A DNA stretch of 64,000 nt from Mesaphorura yosii (lineage: Eukaryota; Arthropoda; Collembola; Poduromorpha; Tullbergiidae): assembly GCA_009869945.1 (NCBI GenBank), contig WIXG01000008.1:549465-613464 (forward strand). Reading direction: 5' to 3'. Below, one piece after another: positions 1 to 12,896 of the stretch. Position 1 is the first letter of the stretch; each line of letters starts with the position of its first letter. Below the pieces are notes generated by a model that saw only the letters and a list, made by a program, of their open reading frames with translations, did not search any database and was not told where the DNA came from. The translations under genes were made by a program, and so were the position numbers.

Positions 1-3000
1 GAGAAAGAGAAAGTTTGCCCGGGACTTCAGTCTGCTGCCGTGATGCTGGCCTCGCCATGCGGTGGTGGGTACCACATACGATACGATTAGTGCATGACAT
101 ATGTAGCGAATAGCGAATACATTGTGTTCTCCGTGCGTGTGGATCTCCGTCTCAAAGTGGACACTTCTTCATGGTGAAATTCCTTTAAGCAACATAACGC
201 AGCAGCAGGACGGAGCCGAGTGTGGTGCAGGGAAAGGGGAATAAATTTTGCAAAAGGGGTTGAGTCGAGCCGAGACTCGAGACATGGTCAAAGGTTCTAA
301 GCACTTGTCTCGCTCACACGTGCTTTCACCGTTCACCCACTTCCCTATAAAGAAGTGTAGTGTGGCACCCACCGCCTGCCACCCATAAAATAAAAATGTG
401 GAGCAATTTTTACTCTCATTCTCACACCGCACCCACTTTCCACTCGCGCGTCTTTCATCCTTTCATCTCAGCTTCTTTCTCTCTCCTTTCCTGCTCCTGC
501 TTCAGTCGGGTCCGGGGTTCATGCTCTCGCCTCCTTTGTGAGATAAATCATGTCTCTAATTACGCTTACGCTCAGGAGCCGTACAGTAGGCAGGCAAGAT
601 GTGATGATGACGACAAGTTATACGATTATGCTCTCCTCTTATTTAGTTAAGTAGTACTTGTGATGAAGGCGAAGAATGAAAAGCGACAAGACACAAGACA
701 CGAGACGTGAGAGCCTGAATCTATGCAAATACGGAGAACGAGAACGACACAAAGACAAATCATGGGTTGCCTGAAGCGGAGCACGAGCTCAGGAAGAGAA
801 AGCGGAAAGACCAAGACGAGATACGAGATTATGAAGGAGTCTGCCGCTGCCTGGCACTAGCAAGGTACGTCTTTTGACGGCGCGGCGTCGTTGCTTTGGA
901 GGAAAGACAGAACAATAATAACAGAAGGAAAAGTTTCACTTTGCCTTTGGAGAGGAACGGATCGGACGTAGACATATGCATGTTGATGTTGATGTGAGTA
1001 TGTGGCATCATGTGTACGCGTACGCGTGGCGCGTGCACTGTTTACAATCTGCTCCTCTGAATTTAGTTTCCATTTCTATTTCCAGCGCTGCTCTCAGAGC
1101 TGTCGGGAAAGGAAAAGACAAAAGAGACGAAGAAAATCAATACCTAAATTTCTTTGACTTGCTCTCGACTCAAGACTCACTCAACGTGTACGTGGATGTT
1201 CTTCATCATCATCATTTACATATAATTTTATTATACGGACGATAAATAGAAGTGTCCATGTGTGTACCTCTGCTGCTCTGCTGCTGAGGCGTGTGTGCTC
1301 CAAGTGCAAGTGCGTGTGGGTGCAGTGAGTGAAAGTGATGTGGTTGCTTGAGATAAAACAGAAGCGAACCGGGGCCGGGCATTAGACGCAAAGCAAAGCA
1401 GGGAGACGAGTAGCGGAAGCGAAGAGAAGAGAAGTGGACGAGAAGAAAGGCTGGAAAATGGACTATGAGATGTATTTCTGCATTTACATCTTCCATTAGT
1501 GCTGGCACAAATGCAGAAAGCAACCGCTACTTCCATACACTCCTTTAATCAAGAAGCTTCATCATGGCTCAGTCGGCTATGGCATTCAAACTTTAATCTC
1601 TTTAGACAGACGAGCTCGATTAGTACGCAATGTGTATAAGGCGAAGTCATGCTGGTCAATAATGTGTACAGTGTACGTGTGCTGGAGTGAAGAAAAGACC
1701 GAGCCATCCATCAATAAAATTAATACCTTTTACCACTACTGGCGTAGCCCTAAAACAAAAGACTGAATTTTCTTTGTACTTTGTGATACTCAGGGCAATG
1801 TCGATAAACTGGAAGACTCGCTCGTTTCGATGTAGTAAGAGGCAAACGTATGGCCTTAATATCCTATAAAGTGTGCTGCACTATTGTGCAAATCTTATTA
1901 ATTGCTCCATCAATCTAACTGCAACTGTACGCTATAAGAATATTGTATTATTGATCACTGGTCAATTTCTAAATTATAGCCTTATACAATCATTAAGAAT
2001 AAGAATGGACTGACTGAGTAATTATCAATGTAAACAATAAAATAATACTAAACGCAAATATCCGATGCAGCTGTTAACCTGTCTACATGAGTGAGGACAG
2101 CACCGACCCGACTCACTCCGAGGCGACTCCTTTAATTTGTTGAATGTTGAATTTAACTACGAATGCAAAACTGCACTCACTCTCTTATTCCTGGACGCGG
2201 GCATTTGAACTGGACATATTTCTTTACTTTTAAACTCCAGCCAGCAATATTGGCTCATGCATTCTAAAATCATTAACAGTTGAACTGCTTCATGATGCCG
2301 TGCCTATCCAACATCGCCTGTATAATTTTGATAGTCAACACAACTGAACAAGATGAAAGAAAGTCAAGCGTCCTGGAACATAACAGAAAAGTGTGAGTGT
2401 CATCAAAATCCATTTTTATAGGTGGTTTATGGGCGAAGGTTTGTCGATATGCTACGGTCGTCAATACTTCGACAGGTATCATTAAGACAGCTCTTAACAG
2501 CTAGCAATAATGGCACTGTGATGGGCCGGTTGATCACGATATGAACATTTCATCAGTCTCGAGGACTTTACATAGCTACTGGTATGCAAAAGGAGTCAAG
2601 CCATAGTGGGTTCAATATTAAATTGCAGGTTAGGCGCTAGAAAGCTCACAAAGATCTGGGATTAAGCTGGCCGTCCACACACACGATAATCTTACCAACG
2701 AGGTGGGATGGCGAGACATCAAGCTAGCTTGGATTTGATAAAATGGGAAGTTATGATTAAGATTCTACGATAAATTCCTTTTAACCAGAGTCACCACTCA
2801 ATGCCAATTCAAATATAAAGTTTACTTCATAATAAGCCGAACCCAATTCACAATGTCATTTAGTATATATAAGGTGTGAGAGAAGGAGAGAAAGTTCCAG
2901 GAGAATGTACAAAGGGCCTGGAGCGAAACACCAAGCATCCAATAAACTTCCAGATCTCAAGTCTGCCAAAGAAAAAAGGAGAAGAATTCTTTTGCCGGTA

Positions 3001-6000
3001 GCAAGTTGTAAGGCGGTGGGCGTTTTTATGAAAGGACAGGAGCCAGTACGTATTAAGATTTCTTTTCTTATCCTCCAGCTACTGCTGCTACTGAATGTCT
3101 GCGGCTCGGTATGCTCGCTTCTTAACTCAGTAGCAGCACAACATTCGCATGCAGCACAGTGAGCTGAAGTTTTTATGGATCCTTTCAAGAAAAAAGTGGG
3201 AGTCCGGTTGTTGGTGGAGAAGGATGAGTTTAGGGGTTGCTCACGTTTTACTGGTAGTCGTTCTTGTGCTCGGTACTGTGTTGGCTTCTTTCTTCGTGTA
3301 AGATTATTCTCAAGATTTTCTCTGTCTTTGCTCGCTGTTTCGAGGCAGAATGAGACGAGACGGAGGAGAGCCGGGCAACAATTTTCTTTGCATTCGTTGC
3401 TCTTAATGAAGGGAAAAGCTTACACAAATTTAAATGATTGAATTGGAAGGTCAAATTCAAATCAAGAATCGTGTCGGAAAGACAGGTCTATGCTTCAAAG
3501 ATTAATTTCGCGCGCCCGGCGTGTGGAACGGCTGGAGAATGTAATTAGAAATAGAATAGGAGATGATTTATTATTGAATCATGTAAACCAGCGGACCAGC
3601 AGTATGCCGACAGTCCAAGGACGTCCAAGAGAAGCGCAGAACAGCGGAGATGGAGAAGAGACGCAGATGCAAAGGCGAGCAGCTACATCAAGCATAGTAC
3701 TGGCGTAGGGGCGGTGTGAGAAACTTAAAAATGCAAATTTTTTCGCACTTTGGGACGGGAGTTGGGTGGCTTGACTGGCGGCTGTGGCTGCGACTGTGGA
3801 TTCGATTCGGCGAACGACTCACGTCTTTTGAGCAGAGAGTGTGCTTCTGAATTTCTGACCAAATGTGCTGGTGAAACAAGAAATGGAATTGATATAAGAG
3901 CCAGCGAGCCAGGCCGGCAGGCTGACAATGTGTATGTGCTATAAATTAAACCCAGCAACAAGAACCCCGAATCTCGATCCCTCTCTTCTCGCTACTTTGC
4001 TCTCTCCGCATCTCTCTTTGATGTTTGCTGCTGTTGTGAAGTGTATAGTGCAATTGCCGTGCCGTGCTCTGAAAGGTGTTGCCGAGAAAAGAAGTGTCCA
4101 CTTTTGAGAAAATCCAAGTTGTTTCCCCACCATCCGCTCAGAGCCCGGGCAAATTCTCTTTCTCTCTCCATTCCGCTTGTGCATTCGCATTCACTCGCAG
4201 TCTCCTTCCCTTTGATGATATGCAAAACGGGAGCACGCCACGCTGGATTTCAACCACTTCAGTCGTTGTGCCGTCGCGTCGCGTCTTCTGTTCCATTAGA
4301 TTACATTAGACACGATGTTACACTGTAATCAAGAAATTAATAATAATCCGAAGAGACAGCATACGTCACTGGGTGCATTTGAGACCCGTGCCGCACCATG
4401 ATTAATATGACCACCGAATTCTCTTGCATCATCTCTCACTCATTAAATTCCCAGAAGCCGAATTCTAATACGCTGGCTCACTGGCTGGCGTGGCGAGCAG
4501 CGAGTGGCAGAGACGACGGCAATTCCATGTTTGGACATTTTACTCGGATGCGCGTTGCATTGCAATGACAGTGACAATGCGACGTGACATTACCTGAGAC
4601 TGATTTGTCGCTGTGTGTCACAGAAGTGACGAATTGCAGTTACGCCACAGTTTGAGCTTCCTTGAAATATGTTACATCATGATAAGTTGATACGATAACG
4701 ATAATTGCTTGTCAACGCGGTCGCTTAATCATTTAACTGCATTTTGAGTAATCTTTATGACTTGTACAACTTTGTAGTAGGTTAACCACGACATCGACAT
4801 CGTTGTAGTACATGGTGAATCAGAATCAGAGTCAACAGTCGAGTCAACACCGGAACAAAAGGATGTCCTGTCGCTGTCGTCGTCGCTTCCTGTGTTGGCT
4901 GCACCGCACTTAGAATACGAATGTCTTGGAAGAAACTCTTCAACCCTTCTCCCATTGCATCGCTGCGCTGCATTTAACTGTTCGCTTCTCAGGCAGGCAA
5001 AGGCAAAGCATGAGACACAAGCACGGAGCATCTCAAGCGTAGCGTGGCATTTCATTACAGTACGGCACGGCACGGCACGGCCATAAAGGAAGTCTTGTGG
5101 ATTGTGGATCTTATGTTGTGCATAATTTAGAGTCTAGTTTAGACTTTCATTCATTCTCCCATTCATTTAATCTCCTTCTTGTCGTCATCGTCGTAATTCC
5201 TTTCCTGCACCTCACGGAAGCTTAATTAAACGTACAACCGCAAAGCCAGGGCAGAGCAAAGCAGGTCGCCTCGTCAATTTCGGCTGTAACACAATAGAGC
5301 AGGTAGTGGCAGGGCAGAGATTTGTCTTTCCTCAATGATGGCGATGGTCCACTGATTTTCTTTTTGATGCTGATGACTATGATGACTTAACGTAGCTGTA
5401 CGCGGGCACAGGCACAGATTCGACTCGTAAAGTTGTTGGTTGCGTACTGCGGTTGTCAACATTGTAGAGACAAGGAAGGATTTCCTCTTTTAAACTTCCA
5501 GGTGACATGGATAAGTAAATCTTCATACATTCTTGCTTCTGTGCCCTTTGTGTTACTCTGAGGCCCATGCATTATGCATTTGTGGGAGTTTTAAATAAAT
5601 AAATGGGTCCTGGAGGATGAGAAAATTAAAAGCGGACAGAATCCACGGAAGACATGGTATCCACGAAAAGTGGTTCCGAGTACTTGATAGGCTCTGGGAT
5701 TCTGGTTTCCTTCACTATTGCAGAAAATTGATCAAAGATTGACCAATTTGACCCATTTTTTTTCAAAATATCGATTCATCTTGTCCTCGTTTGCTGTGTG
5801 CGTGTCGTGTCGTGCCGTGCAGGTTCAGTTGCTCTCCAGCTGAATTCGGCGTGGCGTGGCGCGGCATCTCCCCCATTTTGGCTCGTGCTTAGAGGGCTAG
5901 AAAGAAAGGACCCGTGCCGCGTCTCGGCGCACTTTTCTTCTGGAACGCAATTCTTGCATGAATGAAATTGACTGACTCATAAAACGCGGTGCAGTGCGTA

Positions 6001-8298
6001 AAAGTTCTTTTTCATCTCTCAATTTGAACATCTGTTCATACATTCCCCATTTTTTGTTGTTTTGTAGATTGAGCGTGTGTCCTCTTTTATTATGTAGAAA
6101 AGCATGTCTTTTTCTTTCACTTGGTCCTACTTTACGTTCAGGCATACGCACTGACTACTGACACGTATTTCTCTACTTTACCCTGGGCCGCTCCGCTCCG
6201 AACCGAAAAACTAACCTAGCTTACGAATTTGAAAAGATGTCGATTATAAAAATAGGGGTTCTTTTCTTTGTAGTTAGCAGGAGCAGCAGCGGCGGGAGTG
6301 TAAATACAATAATGAATAAAATTATAGTATTCGTGATGTGTGCGTGTCGCGCGTACCTCGGCTTAGTGTCAGCCGTCAGCTGAAGGGAAAACGGACCGGA
6401 GCCCGAGAAGGGTCCCGGGCCATAACTCGAGAAAATTATGCCTTCCTTTCTTCTTTTCTCTCCCTTCTCTTCTCTCCAAAGTAAAGGGCATCCGTGCCTC
6501 AACAAAAGAATCCCGCATCCCGCCTGATGTAGCCTTTCTTTCTTTCACCTCGCGTCAGGCGACTGCCAGGCTGTCGTAAGCTTTAATGGCATTACACAAC
6601 CGGTTGCATTTTTGAGATTTCGAAACCTTTTTGCATTGGATCGCGTCGCACTCATAGTCGTAGCATTGTTCCTGCTTCTCTAATGGAAGTTCTTCCTTCT
6701 TTCTCCGAATAGGTGCACTGCCGATGAATGGATCTCATATGTTTGATTGTGATTGTAATTGCGAGCAGCTGATCCGAATTCTTTTCTTTCTAAACTGCAC
6801 TGAAGGGGATTTTCTTTTTGAGCCCGACACTTTGCTTTCAATGTGGACGCGGTCATCACGCGAAGCTGAATGGTAGAAGCAATAGCCCAAGCAGAATGCT
6901 GCTGTGGCGCAATACGAAAGAAATTGATACGCCAACTGAGCTCTGAGTGACAAGGCACAACCGCTGGATACCAAAAAGTGCGTCGCGCATGATTTTTGTG
7001 CGATATTCCGCAACTACTTATCCATTCCATTCTATATCCATGCAATTCGTAATTCCACTCCATCCCAAGTTTCACCTGCATTTTTCGGTCTGCACTTCCC
7101 CTTTCTTTCAATTTCCGGTATTATCTTCTCTTGAATGTCGTGCCATGGTCCACAGGCAACTCCAGGAATGCGCGTGCGTGTCGGTGTCGACGCAACGCAG
7201 TGGCAGAGATGACTCATTCATAATTATGAATGAAGTCTGCTTTCTTGAAGTTCCGGTCTCACCCTTCCCTTGGACTTGTCCAACAACATGCACCGGTATG
7301 GTTCAGCCGGTCGAGTCGTCAAGTCACATTTTTCGAATACTTCGTGTAACTTAAATGGGAAGTCTAGAAGCCTTCCTGACTTGAGTTACCTGCATTATAA
7401 TTCCATCATGACTTGTAAATGCATTCGATGACTCATGACGGCATCATTGACGCGAATGACGCGGGGTTTGCGCTAGCAGAACGACGGCAGACGCTCACTT
7501 TTTCTCTTCCATTGTTGCTCCGTCTCAATTTACTGCAAACATCTGTCCTTTCCATTAATGGAGTTTTTCACGATTATGACTTGCAGACCCTCAGACCCTT
7601 TCTTTTCACTACTTTTCGAACTCTGTTAGGGGAAAAGAAAAGGTAACCAATGAAGGCACGCATTAGGTAAGTCAGATCCAGTCCGTCCAAGCTTCAGTTT
7701 TTGAACGGCTTCGGTTCTGAAATGTTGATTAGATTCGTAATCAGTAGTAATTGCGAGATGGTATGCGCTAATGCTAATGAGCATGTAACATCGCATATCT
7801 GCATTTCTACTCGATAGTAGTGGGTCAGTTCTCTACAGGTCAAAGAATACGTCGTAACATTTTACATCATTTGGTTTTAGCATTTATCTCAAAGATCATG
7901 ATTATCATAATCATTCATGGTACAACCCACTTTACCGTGAACCCACACAAGATAAGGTACGATGCCATACTACAAGACATGAGGCAAGACAAAGTGTCAT
8001 TATCAAAGTTAGGAGACGCTTGGTGTGGCGTGGAACAGTACCGATATGATAGAAACCGACTACGATAACAATTCTGAACTGCGAGAATCTGCGACTACTA
8101 TTTCATTAAGTTTTATTAAGTTCCTAATTCGGACAGTGTCGTTTAGTACAAAGTAAGCATACTTAACCACGCGAATTTACAAACCGGACGCAAGTAACTT
8201 CTAAAGCCAAACTGTCGCCCGAGCCCTCGAACTTATTCAATTCACTTTTTTCATACTCGGAGGCACTGGAGCTAAAACGGAGGTTCTAGCTGGTAGCA
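1..8298. other. long non-coding stretch without a supportable gene
   Basis: No reading frame here resembles a known family, and none of the longer ones chains into others through plausible splice sites. The sequence is rich in short simple patterns: purine-rich runs such as those near 1–15 and 1420–1460, GAT/GTT steps near 976–995, CATCAT near 1204–1215, a CGTACGCGTACGCGT-like stretch near 1016–1030, and short GGCAC or GTGGC tandem runs near 5056–5080 and 5800–5870. A TATATATAA-like stretch lies near 2865. This could be a regulatory region, a large intron or UTR of a gene to the left, or plain intergenic DNA. Nothing seen decides between these. Confidence 0.5.
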
Positions 8299-9487
8299 AT
8301 GGGATTGGAACTTGTGAAAGGTAAGATATGAAACTGTCAGAAGAAAGAGTATGCAAATTACAATTGAGTCCAGTACTTTTTATCTCCTACGCATGCAATT
8401 GGTAAGAAGGAGTTAGTCATGCTATTGGGCCGATCGCCATGAACTCTTCAGCTGCAGAGGGCGATATGGTCAAAATGCGTAAACACGATGGACAAACTCA
8501 AAGTGAAACATCTCTCCACCCCAGGGAGAACGTTTTCATCGAAAATTGCTTAGTTGGACCAGCGTCAGCTTGCGCCAGACTAACCCAAGGCACAATGTTT
8601 CATTTCATGGAGGTTGGATACGTCGAGTCACCCAGCAAATTCTTTGTAAGAAGGACGGGCCTACCCTCTGTGGATCATGATTTTAGATATTATTATGTTC
8701 AACATTTGTTTACAGTTAAGAACAGTCCACGCAAGGGCCAATACTGAGAGCCTGGAGAAGAAAATGACACAATATTACGATGATCATGTTGAAGTTTTAA
8801 ATCCAGTCCAAGCCGTTATGCTTCATGGCTACTACGCCATGCAACTTCCGATAACGAGAACTTGGTCGAGGTTAGTTAATCTTAATGGACGAATGTAGAA
8901 GTAAAACTATTTACCCTAACACAGTTAATTTTTGTGTGTCAGAGTTCATATCTTCAATATTCTCGAGGGTGGTGAAGTCCATGCTTACCTCATTGACCAT
9001 GGCCTTAAAATCCGTGGAAACCAGCAAGATCTTTATCCGCTTTGTCGTGCATTTTGTCGCCCTTCCGCAGCAGTAATGCCAGCAAGATTACATTGTAAGC
9101 TTGAACCTCATCTTTCGATGTTATTATCATTGAAACCAATGGTCTACTTACTCCTGCTTGGGCTATTTACCCAGTGACTTCTTCGAAGGATTGGACAGAA
9201 GATGAAAAAACAGCTTTTAGAACTGACGTTTTAGACAAAGAATTCCATGTTGGCGTAATCGAAAAACAACTAAACATTGATGAGCCCTACGACATCTTAA
9301 GTGTCATTCTTATATGTGTTGGGACTGGTATTGAAGGGGCAAGTGGAAGGTTAGTTAAACAATTAATGTTTATTAAATCTGATAAGGCTCCAATCAGACC
9401 CTTTTGCTTTGTGCGTACAGACTTTATTCACTTCGTGGCCTTTTCAAGTTCTGCTACGACAAATATGATTTCAAAACAGGAGTGTGA
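8299..9487 (+). CDS. Tudor-domain protein (paralogue C)
   Basis: The coding path 8439–8645, 8716–8870, 8943–9094, 9175–9349, 9421–9487 is 251 codons plus stop and stays in frame throughout. An alternative 5' end is an exon at 8299–8320 (ATG GGA TTG GAA) spliced to 8452, also in frame, so the start is uncertain. The product looks like one extended Tudor domain: VESPSKFF and a QYYDD segment belong to the SN-like half, then HGYYAMQLPITRTWSR and HAYLIDHGLKIRG form the Tudor barrel, where YLIDHG sits in place of the usual F-V-DYGN. Tudor proteins of this type bind methyl-arginine partners in germ granules and the piRNA pathway; that role is inferred from the family. Intron positions match the two minus-strand paralogues at 14.7–18.4 kb. 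An AATAAA lies downstream. Confidence 0.7.
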
Positions 9488-9721
9488 TTTGAATGAAGCT
9501 GGAGATTTTCTCTCAATTGCCGTGTTTAAGATCGATGATTGATGATGGTTGCAGGCACCTACGAATATTCAGCATGGAAATTCGATGACCTGCCTGCATT
9601 TTAATACGATATTGTACTTTCAGTAACGAGTTATTGCCCACCGAAGCAAGTATTAGTTAACAGATTGAATGGTCCTTTCGTTTTCAATTTTTAAGTTGAT
9701 ACCTTTTAGTGTTGGACCTTC

Positions 9722-9727
9722 AATAAA
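9722..9727 (+). promoter_or_regulatory. polyadenylation signal of Tudor gene C
   Basis: AATAAA about 235 bases after the Tudor stop codon and 265 bases before the PPIL2 start. The remaining bases between the two genes, about 9730–9992, hold no other feature that I can see and presumably include the PPIL2 promoter. Confidence 0.6.
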
Positions 9728-9992
9728 GCTTAAGTTGCATTCATATTTGTTTTGAATTCGCATTTTGAAAACTCCAAACGCGTTTATTTCAACAAAGGCT
9801 TCCGACGCATATGGTCAGTGGTAACGTCAGCTTCTGCGTAGAATGTTGCGGATACCCTTGTCTTGTGAGAGGCAAAACTTGTCCCTCAAATATTTTATCA
9901 AGCGACAATTGTGTTGGATAACTCACAGTTCAGTTGAAAGTTTAATTTTTTGGAAGTAATTGAAATTCGGAAAGCTATATTAGATAATCAAG

Positions 9993-12006
9993 ATGGGGAA
10001 GAAGCAGCATCAGAAGGATAAGATGTAAGTGTATGCTTCTGTGTTAAAACAATTAAACCAGTCCCCAGTTGAACTCCTATAATTAGATGATCTTTTACTT
10101 AAAGGTACTTGACCAGTACAGAATGGTCAACAATCTACGGTGGCAAGCGACCTCGAGGTCCGAATGGCGATCAAGCAAGCAACACCGACACTGATGAGTT
10201 CCGACGGCTACCGTTCGACCATTGCGCACTTTCATTACAACCATTCGAGAATCCTTACTGTGATGAGAAGGGGAATGTCTTCGATCTGGCAGCATTGCTA
10301 CCTTTTGTCAAGAAATTCAAGTGTAACCCGGTCACTGGCGACAAAATCGACGTGAAGTCATTGATCAAATTAAATTTCACGAAGAATGCAGATGGCGAAT
10401 ATCATTGTCCTGTCATGTTCAAAGTGTTCACACCAAATTCGCACATCGTCGCAATCAAGCAAACCGGAAACGTATTCTCACAGGAGGTACGCTTTAATTT
10501 AAGTAATGAATTTTGGGCCAAATCTAACACGACTAAGCGCGATTTGTGTATTTTCCTGTGTAGGCAATTGAAGAGTTAAATATAAAGACTAAGAACTGGA
10601 GAGAGCTTCTGACAGATGTACCCTTTGTACGAAATGACATCATCACAATTCAGGACCCAAGGGATTTAAGCAAGTTCAACTTTTCGGAATTCCACCACTC
10701 GAAAAAGAAATTGAAAATCGAGAATGAAGGTACTGCGTATTCAGAAAATGGAATTAGAATGGCCTTTGAGGCTAAGCGTTTCGTAATGCTGTATGTTACT
10801 TTCAGAATTAGTTCGAGCACAGCATGATCCGTCAGCCAGAGTTAAATCGCTTGCACGGGAAACGAAGGATGTTATGGACCAACTTAATCGAGAGTATAAA
10901 GAACCGGAAAAGCAAGAAGTTGAGGTGAAAAAAGCGGACGCCGTAAACGCTGTAAGTGTCAGGTTAACAAGCAAGTCTATCTAAAATCAAAAATTGCCGA
11001 AAAATGCAACTCCAAAACAAACACTCTAATCTCTTTAGGCCCACTATTCTACTGGAGTTGTTGCTGCAGGTTTCACCTCAACGTCAATGCCTATTGTCAC
11101 TGTACATGAGGCGGCAATCAGAGATGAAGATTCCGTGCGCTACGAACGAATTAAGGAAAAAGGTGGGCCGCTATTAAAGGATACACGAGGTCAATTTGTG
11201 ACCAGTGATCCTGATAAGTGATAAACCTCGCTGTTTTAACACATGCAGGTTACGTTCGTATTGAAACGAGTTGTGGGCCACTCAATTTCGAACTTCATTG
11301 TGATATGACGCCGAAAACTTGTGAAAACTTCATTAAGCTTTGTGAGAAAGGCTACTACAACGGGACAGTGTTTCATAGATCTATAAAACATTTCATGGTG
11401 AGTGCTTCATTTTCAGCTTCTAAATGTCAGAAATACTGACTGTGTAGCTTGTTCTTGTAGATTCAAGGTGGAGATCCCACTGGAAAAGGAACTGGCGGAG
11501 AAAGCATCTGGGGAAAACCGTTCGAAGACGAATTTAAAGCGAACTTAAAGCATGAAGGAAGAGGTGTTCTGTCGATGGCCAACTCAGGCACCAATACCAA
11601 CAAGTCCCAATTGTGAGTCTGAATTTCTCGAACTTCGCGTTAAATGTGGGTTACAATTTTCCCATTTTGCAGTTTCATTACCTACCGATCCTGTACCCAT
11701 TTGAATGGAAAACACACCATCTTTGGGCGAGTTGTGGGCGGAATGGACACACTGTCCGAAATGGAGAAAATTGAAGTTGACAAGAACGACAGGCCTGTAA
11801 TTCCCATTGTATTTGAGAGAGCTACAATTTTTGCCGATCCATTCGCCAAAGTAGACGCGATACTTGCTGAAGAGAGATCTGCGGCCCGGGACAAGGAGGC
11901 GGAGGAAGAGAAGCAAAAACTTAAACGAAAACAGGTTCCAAAGTATAAAGTATTTAACGAGGGAAAAGTTGGCAAGTATATTTCGCCCAAACAAAATGTC
12001 ACGTAG
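9993..12006 (+). CDS. PPIL2: PPIL2-like U-box and cyclophilin protein
   Basis: Eight exons (9993–10024, 10105–10486, 10564–10729, 10806–10951, 11039–11162, 11249–11397, 11461–11612, 11673–12006) give 494 aa, close to the length usual for the family. It opens with [11 protein letters not shown], a hallmark of PPIL2. Residues about 35–110 form the U-box ([16 protein letters not shown] onward). The cyclophilin domain starts near [19 protein letters not shown] and includes [28 protein letters not shown] and SQFFITY. The C-terminus is charged and coiled-coil-like and ends near GKYISP, again as in PPIL2. The family is nuclear, associates with the spliceosome and has ubiquitin-ligase activity; that is family knowledge. 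Identification is very secure. Confidence 0.95.
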
Positions 12007-12127
12007 CTGATCATTATTGTGTTTTCGAGTTTTTATTTGTACGATACTATAATAATTGTTTTGCTGCTAATTTGTACTACTCATCTGAACTTCATATTTT
12101 AGTTATCTGGTGAAGCTATTTAATTGC

Positions 12128-12133
12128 AATAAA
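12128..12133 (+). promoter_or_regulatory. polyadenylation signal of PPIL2
   Basis: AATAAA about 120 bases after the PPIL2 stop codon. The retroelement-like reading frame begins only a few bases downstream. Confidence 0.6.
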
Positions 12134-12141
12134 AAGATCAC

Positions 12142-12681
12142 GTGCAATCGGATATTGCAATACTGCATTGCATTGCTACAATTTCAAGTTTAACTTCGAA
12201 CGTGATCGCCCGGGCTCTGCGGACTGCAGAGGTGCCAAATGTCCGTGAGCCTCCAGGCTGCTCAAGAGACGATGGCAAGCGCCCGGATGGCATAACCCTT
12301 GTCCCGTGGAAATGTGAGAGGAGCCTCATTTGGAATTTCACGTGCTGTGACACCTTTGCACCATCCAATCTGCCTGGCACCTCCACAACGCCGGGCCGAG
12401 CTGCTCAGGACGCTGCCGCTGGGAAGACACGGAAGTACGAGTCTCTTGCTCAGCGCTTCATCTTTCTACCTATAGCGGTAGAAACGGCGGGTGTTTGGGA
12501 TCCAGTAGGCCTTCAGTTTGTGCGCGAGGTTGGTGCCCGGTTGTCTGTGGTGACTGGGGACAGGCGTGCTACGGAGTTTCTTCTCCAGCGTGTTTCTCTT
12601 GCCATTCAGAGAGGAAATGTTGCCGCGATCTTGGGTACTTTGCCGTCGGGTGAAATACTCGAGGAGCTTCTTTTGCTGTGA
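12142..12681 (+). mobile_element. fragment of a retroelement-type ORF with endonuclease-like motif
   Basis: An open frame of 179 codons with no ATG at its 5' end (it opens on GTG) and no splice sites. It contains GKRPDGITLVPW, then LIWNFTCCDTFAPS, then GKTRKYESL, and ends with a GDRRATEFLLQRVSLAIQRG stretch. This arrangement is familiar to me from many uncharacterised invertebrate ORFs linked to non-LTR retroelements, where an RPDG…LVWD pattern suggests a PD-(D/E)XK-type nuclease core. The 5' side is missing and no reverse transcriptase is present, so it is a truncated remnant lying between PPIL2 and the receptor gene. Which element it came from is not certain. Confidence 0.55.
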
Positions 12682-12896
12682 TTCGTCTCTCGTTTGGATC
12701 CCAGTTTTAGTTCAATTTTCGAATTATGGTGATTGTACTCGCCATCATTGTAATTTTAGCACTTATAAGCAGAATAGTTCGCGACGCGCTTCGTACTGGC
12801 GTCAAAGATTCGTAGTAGTTTCAAAGTGCATCTTATTTTTACTTAATAGGCAACCGCGCACGTGAATAAAATATTTTCAATTTGCACGAGTTTAAC

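Noticed and set aside
7062-7354. Overlapping open frames of up to 143 codons on both strands around 6.7–7.3 kb.
   Set aside because: They overlap in opposite directions, have low-complexity composition and join to nothing. They look like chance openness in a stop-poor stretch.
7820-8068. 82-aa open frame with several Ile and His residues upstream of Tudor gene C.
   Set aside because: Composition is driven by AT-rich repeats (ATTATCATAATCATT), there are no supporting splice sites and no family resemblance.
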